A stretch of 64,000 nucleotides of DNA from Ailurus styani (Eukaryota > Chordata > Mammalia > Carnivora > Ailuridae), in contig LNAC01000232.1 in NCBI GenBank assembly GCA_002007465.1, positions 3,199,369 to 3,263,368 on the forward strand, read 5' to 3'. Shown here piece after piece: positions 11,690 to 25,900 of the stretch; position 1 is the first letter of the stretch; every line of letters starts with the position of its first letter. Both the position numbers and the translations under genes were made by a program. The notes under the pieces are model-generated. The model was not told the origin of the DNA. It saw only the letters and a list, made by a program, of their open reading frames with translations, and searched no databases.

Positions 11690-13619
11690 AAAACTCAGTG
11701 AAATGGACACAAATTATCAAAACTGATACAAGAAGAAACAGAAACTGACTAGCCCTATATTTAACAGATGAATGCATAATTTAAAACCTTTCCACAAAAA
11801 TAACTCCTGGCCAAATAGCTTCACTAGTTAATTCTATCAAATACTTAAGGAAAAAATAATACCAATTCTACCCAAACTTTCAGAAAATAGAAAAGGGGAA
11901 CCGTTCCCAACTCATTATATGAGGTCAGCATTACCCTAAAACCAAAATTCAACAGACATTATAAGACAAATACAAATCTCATGAACACAATGCAAAAATC
12001 CTCAACAAAACATTGGCAAATTTGCCAATATATAAAGAATACTATAAAACCAAGTGGGATTTACTCCAGGATTGTAAAGTTGGTTTAACATTCAGAAATC
12101 AATCAATGTAATTCATCCTTCTGACAAACTAAAAAAGAAAAACCATATGGATCATCTCAATAGAGGCAGGAAAACATCTGATGAAATTTAGCACTCATTC
12201 ATGTTAAAAAGAAAACTCCTAGAAAACTAATAAAAGGGAACTTTCCAACCTGATAAAATTTATAAAAAACCTACAACTAAGTTCATACTCAACAGTGGAA
12301 AAACTGAACATTCTCTCCCTAAAATCAAGAACACAGCAAAGAGGTCCATTCTCAACACCTCTATTCAACAAAGTACTAAGATTTTACTGCAATAAGGCAA
12401 AAAGAAAAAAATGCTTTTTCTAACAAGATATAAAGATACACAGATTGGGGAAAAAAAGGATCTAGAGATTGGAAAGAAAAAAGTGATTTGCAGATGATCT
12501 GATTGCATACGTACAAAATTCTAATAAGTCTATAAAAGAGCTACTAGAATGAATAAGTGAATTTTAGAAAGTCACAGGATTCAAGAATATACAAAAAATG
12601 AGCTGTTATTTCTAAATGTTAGCAATAAAACAGAAAATGAAATTTCAAATAGCATTTACAACTACATAAATAGGAAATAATTAACAGATAAATGTAACAA
12701 AATATATGTAAGACCTTTACACCAAAAATGACAAAATACTGCTAAAAAATTCTAAAGAAGATTGGGTAAATGGCCCAATGTATCATGTTCCCGGACTGGA
12801 AGACTCAATGTAGTTAAGATGTCAATTCTGTACAAATTGATCTAGAAATCAAAGCAATCCTAATCAAAATCCCAGCAGGCATTTTTGAAAATTTGACAAG
12901 CTGATTAGAAAATATATATAGAAATGTAAAGGACACAGAATATTAAAACAATTACAAAAAAGAATAAAGGACTTAGACTACCTGACTTAAAGATTAACAA
13001 AAACCTACAATAATCAATCAAGACCATGTGATATTCACTTCGATCAATGAAAGGGAATGTTAAAATACAGACCAACACATATTGATCAACATATTCACAA
13101 GACCTATATCTGACAAAGGACCAGTACTCAGAATACATAAAGAAACAAACAACTCAACAATAAAAGACAACACAGTAAACATGGGCATTTGAACAGCCAC
13201 TTCACAAAAGTATAAATAGCCAATAACCACATGAAGATTTTCAACATCACTAGTTATGAGGGAAATACAAAATAAAACCCCAATAACACTACACATTTAC
13301 TAAAATGACTAAAATTCAAAGGATTGATAATATCAAGCAGAGGTGAGGATTGGATCAAGTAGAACTTTTATGTTTGCTGGGTGGGTCTTTAAAATGGTAT
13401 CACTACTCTGAAAAACGATTTGTCTATTTCCTGTAAGGTAAACATATAATCTTGGAATTGTACTCCTAGGTATTTACCCAAGAGAAATAAAAATATACAT
13501 CCACAAAAAGACTTGTAGTATGTAGAACGAACGTTCATAGCAGTTTTATTCATAATAGCCCCAAAGGAAAACGACTCAAACATCCATCAATAGATAAATG
13601 GATAAACAAATTGTGATAT
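11690..13619 (+). mobile_element. Degenerate L1, ORF2 region
   Basis: L1 ORF2 landmarks in order: CTCCTGGCCAAATAGCTTCA, a CCAAGTGGGATTTACTCCAG block, the reverse-transcriptase FADD box (GCAGATGATCTGATTGC), CATCAATAGATAAATGGATA. Many stops and indels; dead copy. Confidence 0.85.
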
Positions 13620-14092
13620 ATAGGTATCCCCCACTTCTTAAAGTTCAAGTTATGCCACTTAACTTTGATGAAAGATCTACGTGAGTACTTGTTTTGCTAA
13701 CTGAAATAAATCTGAAGAGGATTTCTCCTTTTAGGAAAAAAAGTGAAAAGCAAAAATGGCACTCGGCGTTTGTTTCGCAAGCAGCCATTACAAAGGCGGT
13801 GCACACCGCAAGCAGCAAGACTGACTGCCACACTCCTTCCCTGGGACTTACACTGAGCATCTCAGCATCGAGCCACCATAGCTCTAGATTATGTCTGTAA
13901 CCAACTGTGCTTTACCTCAACTTATTTTGTGTATCCATCAGCAAGATGGGTTTTAAGGTATTAGAAAAGCCTAAGAAAGTTTTTCCATATAAATTAATGG
14001 TAACTATTTGTTTTCTGACATTTCAGTTCACAAACAGTTCCATAGGAACACTCTACTTTCAGATAGCGGTGGGGGGGGGGAGACTGTACCCA
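13620..14092 (+). mobile_element. Tigger-like (TcMar) DNA transposon remnant
   Basis: Left end TAGGTATCCCCCACTTCTTA and right end (reversed) TACAGTCTCCCCCCCCCACC resemble each other as terminal inverted repeats next to TA, inside the flanking L1. Internal CTGAAATAAATCTGAAGAGG fits a non-autonomous Tigger-type element. Exact subfamily not resolved. Confidence 0.6.
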
Positions 14093-14139
14093 TACAATGA
14101 CTACCTGACTCCCCCCTCCAAAAAAATAGTTTAAAGAAA

Positions 14140-14660
14140 AACATGATAATTGTATAATGCTGACTGGTTAACATCACTAGTAATAAGACTTACCAACATT
14201 ATGTACCCCTGGTATCACTCTAAGAAGGGTACGCCATCTCTGTAGTGTTCTTCACAAATAGCATAATACTTCAATCATGTGAAAAAATATCAGACAAATC
14301 TAAATTGTGGAAGATTCTACAAAAATATCTAACTAGTACTCTTCAAAAGTGTCAAAAGCAATGAAAGACAGGACTGTCACAGAAGACACTAAGGAAATAT
14401 GACAACTAAATGCAATGTGGGATCCTAGATTGGAATAAAGAACCTTAGTGGGAAAATCTGTAAAAACTAAATACCATCTGTAGTTGAGTTAGTAATACTA
14501 CACTACTAAATGTTAATTTCTTAGTTCTTAAAAGCGTACTGTGGTCAACTACAGTCAAGTAAGAGGTCACCATTAGAAAACAAAAGAGGCCAACTATTAT
14601 TTTTGCAGCTCTTTCAGAGGTCTAAAATTATTTCAAACTTTTTATATTTTAAAAATATTA
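14140..14660 (+). repeat. LINE 3'-end remnant (L1-type)
   Basis: Carries the block CAATGTGGGATCCTAGATTG, AGTGGGAAAATCTGTAAAAA, TTTCTTAGTTCTTAAAAGCG seen in old mammalian LINE 3' ends. Subfamily uncertain. Confidence 0.5.
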
Positions 14661-14689
14661 GGGGTAAAAAAAAAAAAGGAATGAACTAT

Positions 14690-15060
14690 TTACTGACAGA
14701 CACAACAACATCAATGAATCACAAAAACATTATGCTGAGCAAAAGAGGCCAGACACAAGAGTACATACTGTATGATTCCATTTATATGAAATCCTGAAAA
14801 GGGCACACTATACTAATCTAATAGTGACAAAAAGCCCTGAGGCAAAGGTGGAGTGAAAGGGAGAACTGACTTCAAAGAGGCAATGAGGGAACTTTTTTGA
14901 GTGATGGAAATATTCCTTATCATACTTGTGGCGGTAGTTACACACGGGTATACATTTTGTCAAACTAAATCTGTATACTTAAAGGGCATGTTTTATTGTA
15001 TGTAACTTATTATAACCCTAACCCTCAATAAGGTTTATTAAAATTTTAAAAATAAGTCCA
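14690..15060 (+). mobile_element. Old L1 3' end
   Basis: ATTATGCTGAGCAAAAGAGG, GTATGATTCCATTTATATGA, then a 3' UTR-like stretch ending GGTTTATTAAAATTTTAAAA. Confidence 0.75.
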
Positions 15061-15144
15061 TATTTCAAAGTATTTGACTTGAACAGTGCATATTTTATAT
15101 CAGGTAAAGTCAAATACAGTTCTTTTTTATATAGTTTTTAAATT

Positions 15145-15333
15145 TTTTTAAAAGGTTTTATTTATTTATTTGACAGAGAGATAGAGAGCATAAGTAGGCA
15201 GAGCAGCAAGCAGAGGGAGAGAAGCAGGCTCTCCTCCAAGCAGGGAGCCCGATGCAGGACTCGATCCCAGTACCCTGGGATCATGACCTGAGCCGAAAGC
15301 AGCAGCTTAACCGACTGAGCCACCCAGACACCC
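15145..15333 (-). mobile_element. Can-SINE, antisense
   Basis: Reversed full-length copy ending GACTGAGCCACCCAGACACC. Confidence 0.92.
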
Positions 15334-15480
15334 AATTTTTTTTTTTAATTTGCCCCAGGGGTACAGGTCTGTGAATCATCAGGCTTACACCTTTCAGAGC
15401 ACTCACGATAGCACAAACCCTCCCCAATGACCATAACCCATCCACCCTATCCCTACCCTCCCACCCCCCAGTAACCCACA
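15334..15480 (-). mobile_element. Young carnivore L1 3' UTR fragment
   Basis: TTTGCCCCAGGGGTACAGGT, CTGTGAATCATCAGGCTTAC and ACCCATCCACCCTATCCCTA are shared with the copies at 32896 and 44637. Strongly 5'-truncated. Confidence 0.8.
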
Positions 15481-15489
15481 CAGAAGCCC

Positions 15490-16565
15490 AGTTTTTAAGT
15501 TTTTAATTACCTGATGCTCATCACAACAAGTACAATCCCTAATCCCACCCCCTATTTTTACAGTCCTTCACCCACCTCCCCTCTGGTAACCAGCAGTTTG
15601 TTCTCTATAGTTAAGAGTCTGTTTTTTGGGTTCTCTCTCTCTCTTTTTCCCCTTTGCTCATTTGTTTTGTTTCTTAAATTCCACATATGAGTGAAATCAT
15701 ATGGTATTTGTCTTTTTCTGACTTGTTTCACTTGGCATTATACTCTCAAGCTCCATCCTTTCATTGCAAATAGCAAGATTTCATTCTTTTTTATGACTGA
15801 ATAATATTCCATTGGGCGTGTATATGTGTGTGTGAATCACATATTCTTTATCCAGTCATCAATCAACGGACAATTAGGCTGCTTTCCTAATTTGGCTATC
15901 ATAAAGAATGCTGCTACAAACACAGGAGGCATGCATCCCTTTGAATTAGTGTTTTTGTATTCTTTGGGTGAATACCCAGTAGTACAATTCCTGGATCACA
16001 AGGTGATTCTATTTATAACTTTTTGAGGAAGCTCCATACTATTTTCTACACCGGCTGTATGGGTTTGCACTGCCACCAACAGTGCACAAGGGATCCTTTT
16101 CCTCCACATCCTCGTCAATACCTGTTGTGTCTGTGTTTTTTATTTTAGCCATTCTGACAGGCATGAAGTGATACCTCATTGTAGTTTTGATTTGCATTCC
16201 CCTGATGATGAGTGATATGGAGTATTTTTTCATGTGTCTGTTGGACATCTTTTGTCTTCTCTGGAGAAATGGCTGTTCTCCCCATTTTTAATAAGATTAT
16301 TGAGTTTTAGAAGCTCTTTATGTATTTTGGACACTAACCCTTCCTTGGATGTCATTTGCAAATACCTTCACTGGCTCAGTAGGCTGTCTTTTAGTTTTCT
16401 TCGCTGTGCATAAGCTTATTTTAATGTAGTTTTCATAGTTTATTTGCTTTTGTTTCCCTTGCCTCAGGGCACCAATCTAGAAAAAAGTTGTTATGGCCAA
16501 TGTCAGAGAACCTACTGCCTCTGCTCTCTTCTAAGATTTTTATAGTTTTGGTCTCACATTAAAGT
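15490..16565 (-). mobile_element. Old L1, antisense
   Basis: Reversed L1 3' half: GAGTGAAATCATATGGTATT, CTGAATAATATTCCATTGGG, CTTTGGGTGAATACCCAGTA, CCATTCTGACAGGCATGAAG, and the GGACACTAACCCTTCCTTGG block. Confidence 0.85.
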
Positions 16566-16679
16566 CTTTATTCTTCTTACAGTTCTTAATTAATTTACTT
16601 AAGTTTGTATTTTAATAAAGTATAGTAATTAATTCTTAAACTGATTTATTAAAACTTATGTACCCAAACTGTTTATTAA

Positions 16680-16870
16680 ATATATATTTACTGAGCACCT
16701 ACTACATGGCAGGCTTCAGGCAACACACAGGATATGAACGTGAAAAAGAAAGCCCCTGCTCTTGAAGAACTCATAGGCCAATGAGGAGACAGGCAAGCAA
16801 ACAAAAGCTGCAAATGATATATAAATTGCTCTTAGGAAATGATGTACCAAGGTGTCAGGACTGCAGAGAA
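16680..16870. repeat. Ancient MIR/L2-type remnant
   Basis: TTACTGAGCACCTACTACAT and GCTCTTGAAGAACTCATAGG resemble the widespread ancient mammalian repeat core. Family uncertain. Confidence 0.45.
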
Positions 16871-17429
16871 GACAATGTCTCAGATGAGGCTTCAGAACAA
16901 AAACAGACCCTTTCCAAGAACTTATTCTGTGAGGCTATTACACTTATTCCAGGGATGTTTATTCCAAATACTCAAAGCGTTCAAAATACACTTTTTAACC
17001 TTGTCTCTGTACTTTATGGCACATTTTCTGATGAAAAGTCCTTAGCACTCCATGGATGTGGTTTGTTTTTTAAATAACAAAAGCTATTCTCAGATAAATG
17101 TAATGAATACTATTCCAGAAAACAGGAGAGAGTATAAGCCAATAAACTTGTTTTCCTATGTACTTTATGAAGTGAAGGTAGTACCATAAGACTATTAACA
17201 ATGTTTTTCATGCAACACTGAGTGGTTGAAATAATGTATAGTCTCTCAAGGGGGACTCCTTTTAAAGGGCATTACCCTTCTGAGTGTTTAAGTCCTGGTT
17301 TGTTTGTTTACGGGAGAGAGCTCAGTACTTTGAAATTATACCTCACTATAAACTGTCATTGTTCAAAATGATAATTTAAACTTATCATAATACATATATA
17401 CAGGTGTACGTATGTTCACACACATATAA
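16871..17429. other. Intron sequence, nothing recognised
   Basis: No supported exon. Short overlapping open frames at 16781-17077 lack splice or domain support. Confidence 0.4.
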
Positions 17430-17680
17430 ATATATACTTAGGTCTGAATCTCAGTTCAGTTACATCAAAGCTAAACACCCTGGACAAAGTCCTTAATATC
17501 CTAGCATCATCTGTAAAATGAAGACAACAGTAATATCTGTCTCACAGAATTTTTGTAAATATTATATAAGTTACCTGAATGAGATAATCCATGTTTTAAA
17601 TGAGATAATCTATTATTAGGACAGGGCTTACTTAGCACATAATAAGCACTTAATAAATGTTAATAATTACTATTATATTT
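17430..17680 (+). repeat. MIR
   Basis: ATCATCTGTAAAATGAAGAC, CTCACAGAATTTTTGTAAAT and CACATAATAAGCACTTAATA are MIR core and 3' end. Confidence 0.8.
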
Positions 17681-17689
17681 ATATATATG

Positions 17690-19459
<1,770 letters not shown>

Positions 19460-19514
19460 TTAGTTATCTTTCTAGATTTTTTCATTTCAACACCAATATT
19501 AAGGTTCATAACAG

Positions 19515-19712
19515 GAGCACCTGGGTGGCTCAGGTGGTTAAGCGTCTGCCTTCAGCTCAGGTCATGATCTCAGGGTCTTGGGATGGAGCCCCACTCCCAC
19601 ATCAAGGTTCTGGCTCCCTGCTCAGCGGGAATATTAAAATTCTCCCTCTTCCTTTGCCCCTCCTTCCGCTTGTGCCCTCTCTCTTTCTCAAATAAATAAA
19701 ATCTTTAGAAAG
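19515..19712 (+). mobile_element. Can-SINE, first of a three-copy cluster
   Basis: GGAGCACCTGGGTGGCTCAG head, CAAATAAATAAAATC tail. Preceded by TTCATAACAG at 19505. Confidence 0.9.
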
Positions 19713-19898
19713 GAATGCCTGAGTGGCTCAGCCATTAGCTCAGGTCATGATCCCTGGGTCCTGGAATAGAGTCCCGAATCAAGCTCCTCGCTCAGCGGGG
19801 AGCTCTCTGCCTGCTCTACCTGCTGTTCCCTCTGCTTGTGCTCTCTCTCTCTCTCTCTGACAAATAAATAAGATCTTCTTTAAAAATCTTTAAAAAAA
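19713..19898 (+). mobile_element. Can-SINE, second of the cluster
   Basis: Starts AATGCCTGAGTGGCTCAGCC directly on the tail of the previous copy, missing part of the head. Followed by TTCATAACAG at 19899. Confidence 0.88.
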
Positions 19899-19908
19899 TT
19901 CATAACAG

Positions 19909-20094
19909 GCACCTGGGTGGCTCAGTGGTTAAGCCTCTGCCTTTAGCTCAGGTCATGATCTCAAGGTCCTGGGATCGAGTCCCACATCAGTCTCTCTGTT
20001 CAGCAGGGAACCTGCTTCCCCTTCTCTCTCTCCCTGCCTCTCTGCCTACTTGTGATCTCTCTGTCAAATAAATAAATAAAAATCTTTAAAAAAA
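19909..20094 (+). mobile_element. Can-SINE, third of the cluster
   Basis: GCACCTGGGTGGCTCAGTGG head, TAAATAAATAAAAATC tail, then TTCGTAACAA at 20095, a decayed third copy of the target site. Confidence 0.9.
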
Positions 20095-20259
20095 TTCGTA
20101 ACAAAAATTACTCAGGTCCTTATTATAAATGAAATCAGATACTATATGAAAATATATGTATTTTCTTACTGTGTCTTGGTATTAACAATGCCATGTGCTA
20201 AAGCCTTCAGAGAATCAGCTCTCCTTTTCTAAGTTTGACCCCCTAAGATAAGCTTATTC

Positions 20260-20960
20260 TTGAGATTTTATAATATTCACTCATTCATTTATAATTTATT
20301 TAATACACAGAGTTCACTTAAAGCCTACCACAGGCCAGATACTAAAAACATAAACATAAATAGATTCGTTCAAACACTTAGTGCTTATTATATCCCAAAC
20401 AAGGTACATGATACAGCAGTGAATGAACAAGAGTACTTGCCTTTACGGAACTTCTGTTTTAATTTACAATTTCTATCCTTGAGGAATTCAGCCTAGCAGG
20501 AGAGACACTTACACACAAATAATTTTAACAACTCAATAAATGTTATAAAACAAGACAGAGGCAAGAACACTACTTCCTTAGAGACCAGAAGAGATGTATG
20601 AGCTGAATCTTAAGCAATCAGTAGAAGTTTTCCAATTGGACAAAGCAACAAAGGCAATCCAGGCAGAATAACCAAGCAAGGACAAGGTTTATAGTGAACT
20701 ATATAAAACATTTACTATGGCTGGAGCTGAGGAGTTTTCTTTGGTTTTGCTTTTCTGATTGTTTTTGCAAAAGGAGGTTTTCCAGAAGGGCAACAGTAGG
20801 GAGAAGGGGCAATAAAAGCTATGGAGCTAAAAAGGTTAGTAGGATTCAAAATCATGAAGACTCTATGCCACATTAGAGTTTGGACTTTATTGTGCAAGCA
20901 AGGACAGATTATCAGATTTTCAAGAAATGAAATAATCAGATTCAAATTTCAGAAAGATCA
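20260..20960. repeat. Probable ancient L2/MIR-type repeat
   Basis: CTCAATAAATGTTATAAAAC, CAGAAGAGATGTATGAGCTG, GAGTTTGGACTTTATTGTGC and GAAAGATCACTTTTGAAGAC follow the order of a common old mammalian repeat, at low identity. Confidence 0.45.
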
Positions 20961-21066
20961 CTTTTGAAGACAAAGGGAAAACTAAACATACAATAGCATG
21001 GTAAATCATCAAATGATGATATTTTGGGGTAAGCTGTAATCATCTCTGAAAACAAAAGTATCCTTT

Positions 21067-21260
21067 TGGGGCGCCTGGGTATCTCAGTTGCTTAAGTGAC
21101 CAACTCTTGATTTCGTCTCAGGTCATGATCTCAGGGTCATGAGATCAAGTCCCATGTCAGGGTCTGTGCTGGACATGGAACATGCTTGGGATTCTCTCTC
21201 TCCCTCCTCCCTCTCCCTCTGCCTCCCTGGACCCCTCTCTTAAAAAGACACACACACATC
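21067..21260 (+). mobile_element. Can-SINE (older type)
   Basis: GGGGCGCCTGGGTATCTCAG head, GGGTCATGAGATCAAGTCCC core. The tail has become CACACACA instead of AAATAAAT. Confidence 0.9.
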
Positions 21261-24200
21261 CTTTCCATCTCATCTCCCGCTTGACAGCCAGAATTATCGA
21301 ACAGTTTATCCTCTTATTACCAAACCTTTTCTTTGCCTTCATTTGAGAAGTAACAGTGAGAAATGAGAATGCTACAAATCACCCACAAAACTGTTAAAAA
21401 ATGAGATGCCTGGACTGGGCTCCTATTCATGATGTAGGTCAACAATCTCCAAAGAGGAATGACTGTGCCAGGGGATGCAGAAGATTCCACTGGGCACACA
21501 AAGAAGGTATCAGACCTTCTGCTGATACTTATTTCATCATTTAAATATGTCTAATTTGTATATGTTTTCTACTATATATATATAAGGACAATAGTACTCG
21601 AAGGGATCAATGTTCCACGTTTCAACTGATGGAATATTGAGGAGTTTGGGAACCACTAATCGGGGTAATGACTCTTCATTAACTCATATGCTACTATTTC
21701 AAATTTTAACAAACTTTTCCTCTCATCTCAGAATGTATGCACCAATTTTAAATGCAGACCGAAAAAATCAAATATTTGTTTAGAAATATTTTAATCAAGG
21801 ACTTAAAATCAATAGGCCCTTGAATTAAGAACGATTAATCTTCTGAAAAATAGGAAAATCATTACTTATCTTAGTGTGTTATGCACACTAGATTAGCTCT
21901 ATAAAACCCTTAGTTCCTGAGAACTAAATCCTGAGAATTAATGCCAGTATTGGTATTTAGCTCCTTATCTCTGTAATACTGTAGATTAATACTTTATTTT
22001 TCTAAAGGGATTATGTACATCAATTACGCTTTAACGAATTTGAATTTATCTACTACGTACAGATGAGTTATATATGAAAGTCAATGTTTAGAATCCAGGT
22101 AATATTGAATCTTGTATATTGGCTTTGCTACTGACTAATGGTGGACTATGTTTTACATAAAAACTACCTAAAAGGCCGATTTTTAATTCTTCTTACCCCC
22201 AAATTACTGTAGCAACGGTCCTTTGGATTTTTGGTTTCCTCTGCAGATAGGTGTTTTCCTTTTCCCTTTTCTTGGGGCTTCTTTTTCCCTTAATTAGACC
22301 TGTTGGGTGCTGTGGTCTCCTATTTTGAGTTGCCCTAATATAGGTCCTTTTTAATGGATGGGAGGGGGACAGAAGCCTAATGCATAGCTGAAAGATACAA
22401 GGAAACTATAAGATAAGTGGCACCCACCCAAATCTTTTTTTTAAACAAGCACAAACCCAAATACATCACCATGATCCTTCTACCACTTTATCAAATTTCA
22501 CCCTGCTTTTACTGATAAAAGCATCTTCTTTATTATCACCTTTTCTCAGTTACATAAATCCTTTTGAAGGCACAAGAGGGGTAAGACACAAAGCAATGGT
22601 TCTAACTCTGGAAACCAATTGTTGCCACTGAAGATTAGGCTTTTCAAACACACTCTCAATTCAGGCTAGAGGCCAACTGGATCAAATCCTTGATCAGAGC
22701 CCAAACAGCTGACATGCCTAAAATATTCTATAAGAATTCAGGCAGGAACGACTGGGAAGATTCTTGTGATAGAACCCAGGAGGGATATATGCTGGGACCA
22801 CATGATAAAAAAGACAACTTTGTTTCTGTTGTGAGCTAGTTTCAGGCACAGCTCAAATCACAGGGTAAAAAACAGACTTTGCTACTATCAATCAATCAGT
22901 GCTAAAGGTAGAAAGAAACCATCAACAGACCCAGCAGGATAGCTCACCAGTTTCTTTCTTGGTCAGAAGAAAGATAAAGCCTGTACTCCTTTTATCACAT
23001 TACTTTAAGGATATGAAGATTATAATGCACCTTAGGTATATTATCTACAGAAACTCCTGGAATCACATATGTTGGGAATGTGAAAACCTATTGTTTTTGC
23101 CAAAATTATCTGTGCTAAATATACATCAAATTGCGCTCTTTCCCCTTTGATTAAATTGTCACCTTATTCAATCAGCACATTTGTTGAAAGCCTACTACAA
23201 AGCCGGTACCACTGTTTCAGGGAGTAGACTGAGTGAGGAAAGACTTTTTAGATGACTAACTTTAGGATATAAGATGTTGTCTTACGAAGCCCTTCCACTA
23301 AATAGTCTTTATCTTTTCATTTTCATTCAAAACAAGTAACCTCATCCACAGAAGCAATTTCTGAATTTAAGAAACAATCACTCCTGTCTCCCCTTCTCAT
23401 TCCTATTATGAAACAAAAAGAAAAATCTCACATATGTTTTCATCTCTTCTTTCCCTAATTTATGGTATAAAACATGGGAGGAAAGGGCAATAGGGAACTA
23501 AATCTAATTTGTGTGCGGATATCTAAAGTGTATTGAGTAAAGCTACAATGACAAAAGGGAACAGCTGGATCACAGAGAATAGCAATAATACATATTTGAA
23601 GATTTACAAAGATAATAAACATCCAAATGCTGAAAGTATGCACTGACTTCAGAAGAGAGGCAGCCTGGGGCCAGAAATATCATGTCTCCAGGATACAGTC
23701 TTCAAGAGAAACAATCTCTTGGCCTCAAACTAATCACTATGCTTTACTGTTATAACAAAAGAGACTATTAGGCACTGTATCAGTTAAAAGACTGACTCAC
23801 TGTCCCACCATACATTTAAAGCAAAAGATCGTATGTGCTTGAAGAATTTAAAATTTTCTGTTGGTCCCAGGGCCTTGACTCTGTCTTTGCCAATGTCAAT
23901 TTACTTGTGTCACTTTTTTAGATTACTAGCCAGTGGAACACACTCCACTATAGAGCTCCACTTCAAGAATGTGAATATATTTGTGAAATCAACTCTCCAA
24001 AACTTACTTTAAATAAAGCACAAAGTCTCTAAAAGCAAGACTGACCTAGGCATCCAAACTTAAAATGCAATTATCAGCCAGAAATTCCTACATATTAAGG
24101 CATTTGCAAGATACATATTTGAGCATTAACAAGAGAAACAATCTTTAGGAAACAACACATAAAACCTGGCACTATAAAACCAGACACAGATTTAGACAGA

Positions 24201-25163
24201 GATAAATGTAACAGCTTTTACGATCATATCCCACCACAGTAAGGCATGAAATTTAAAGAAATTCTATCCAAGTAAATATAGATATTAACCATAAGAAGTA
24301 AGACTAGGTGTTTTAAGAACAGGGATCTAATATCTTCCTACTTAAGGAACATGAACATGCAATTTACTAAATTTGGAATTTTGTAAGTAGCAAACTCTTA
24401 GTGGTTTTGAGGTTTAAATCATAATTCAAAGCAGCATTACCTCATCTGTCACTGGTTGCCGTTCTGCAATGTGTGAAACTATCTGAGTCAATGAGTTCTT
24501 GAAGTCACATAACAAAATTCTTCTTCAAGTTCCTAGTATAATTTATTTCTGTGTAACTTTAACCTAACTTCAAAAAGACTGTTTTAGTCTGAACCAAGCC
24601 CCTCAACAGCATGTATCTCTGAGACTGCTGGAGAAAACACCTCTGTGTCTAATTTAACTTGTCATTGGATATCACTGTTGCTCCACACAAATCCATTTGG
24701 AATAGAGTTTCTTTGGCGATGGTGAACTTTATCCCTAGCTCCTCCCCCTGCCTAGAGTCACAATTTCCTGGCCAGGGCCCAACAACAGTTACTGCAACAA
24801 CAAATGAGACTAAAGATGCAAGTATAAAATCTTCTTGGGCATGTTTTGGTTATGGGTTTGTGTAATAATATACTCAAAGCTTGTTGCAATCAAAGAGAAG
24901 TTACAAGTGCTTTTTTGAGACCAGATCGAGAGTACAAATTTAGATTATGAACCAAACAACCTCTTTGTGAGTATATATGTGTTTGCTTAATAAAAATATG
25001 CTATAATGTAGATTTCTGTTGAATATCTAATTTAGTATCTTTCTCCCCAAACTAGTTTCTATTTCTACTTTTGGCACTCTCATTTTACCACTCAACCCTA
25101 AAATCTAGTAAATATTATTTTTTCTCCCTCAAATCCACATCTTCTCATTTGCCTTCATTTAAA
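21261..25163. other. Repeat-poor stretch of intron 2
   Basis: Nearly 4 kb without a single Can-SINE or clear L1, unusual here. Parts (22.3-23.0 kb and 24.5-24.85 kb) might be decayed LTR sequence, but I cannot name a family. No exon is supported. Confidence 0.4.
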
Positions 25164-25176
25164 TTTCCAAATGTCA

Positions 25177-25353
25177 GGGGTGCCTGGGTGGTCAGTTAGT
25201 TAAGAGTCCACCTTTGGCTCAAGTCATGCATGATCCAAGGGTCCTGGGGAGCAGGGAGCCCGCTTCTCCCTCTGCCCCTCCCTCTGCTCACGCTTTCTCT
25301 CACTCTCTGTCAAATAAATAAATAAAATCTTTAAAAAATAAATAAATAAAAAT
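25177..25353 (+). mobile_element. Can-SINE, internally shortened
   Basis: GGGTGCCTGGGTGGTCAGTT head. The middle lacks the usual block between GGTCCTGGG and GAGCAGGGAGCC. ATTTCCAAATGTC / ATTTCCTAATGTC flank it. Confidence 0.9.
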
Positions 25354-25494
25354 ACATTTCCTAATGTCTATGGAAACCAAACCTTCCATTTAATTCATAC
25401 TGCTACCAACTTGTCCAGATCCTTATTAACTCTTCAGCAATCACCTTCCAATTGTTCTAACTGCACACTAACAGCCAAACTGATAGTTCTGAAG

Positions 25495-25900
25495 TACTGC
25501 TACTCAAAAGTGTGCTGTGTGGTCCACAGACCAATACTGTTCTGTGAATAGTCATTACTAATCCATGACATGATACGTACAGAAATTGCAAATATTTAGA
25601 AACTCTCATAGCAATTGTGAAATTTTACATTTGTTGAATGTAGTAATAAAAAAATGCAGGGGTGCCTGGCTGGCTCAGTCCAATGAGCATGCAACTCTTG
25701 ATCTCAGGGTCATGAGTTTGAGCCCCAAGTTGGGTGCAGAGATTACTTAAATAAACTTAAAAAAATATATAGACTTACATGTCTCTTCATTTTCCTAGTA
25801 ATTCATTTTTACTATATCTTATAAATGCATCAATTTCAAAAGACAGATGCAAAACAAACAAATGATCCCCCATCACTGATAGTTTGAGAAGCACTGTCCT
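25495..25900. mobile_element. hAT-type DNA transposon remnant (Charlie-like)
   Basis: CTGCTACTCAAAAGTGTG at the left and, reversed, CAGTGCTTCTCAAACTATCA at the right look like hAT terminal inverted repeats, with GTGTGGTCCACAGACCA inside. Interrupted by the SINE at 25659. Subfamily not resolved. Confidence 0.55.
25659..25770 (+). mobile_element. Old short Can-SINE (SINEC_c-like)
   Basis: GGGGTGCCTGGCTGGCTCAG, GAGTTTGAGCCCC core, ATTACTTAAATAAACTTAAA tail. Confidence 0.88.

Noticed and set aside
15015..15030. TAACCCTAACCCTCAA resembling telomeric repeat
   Set aside because: Only two units, inside an L1 3' end; not an interstitial telomere.
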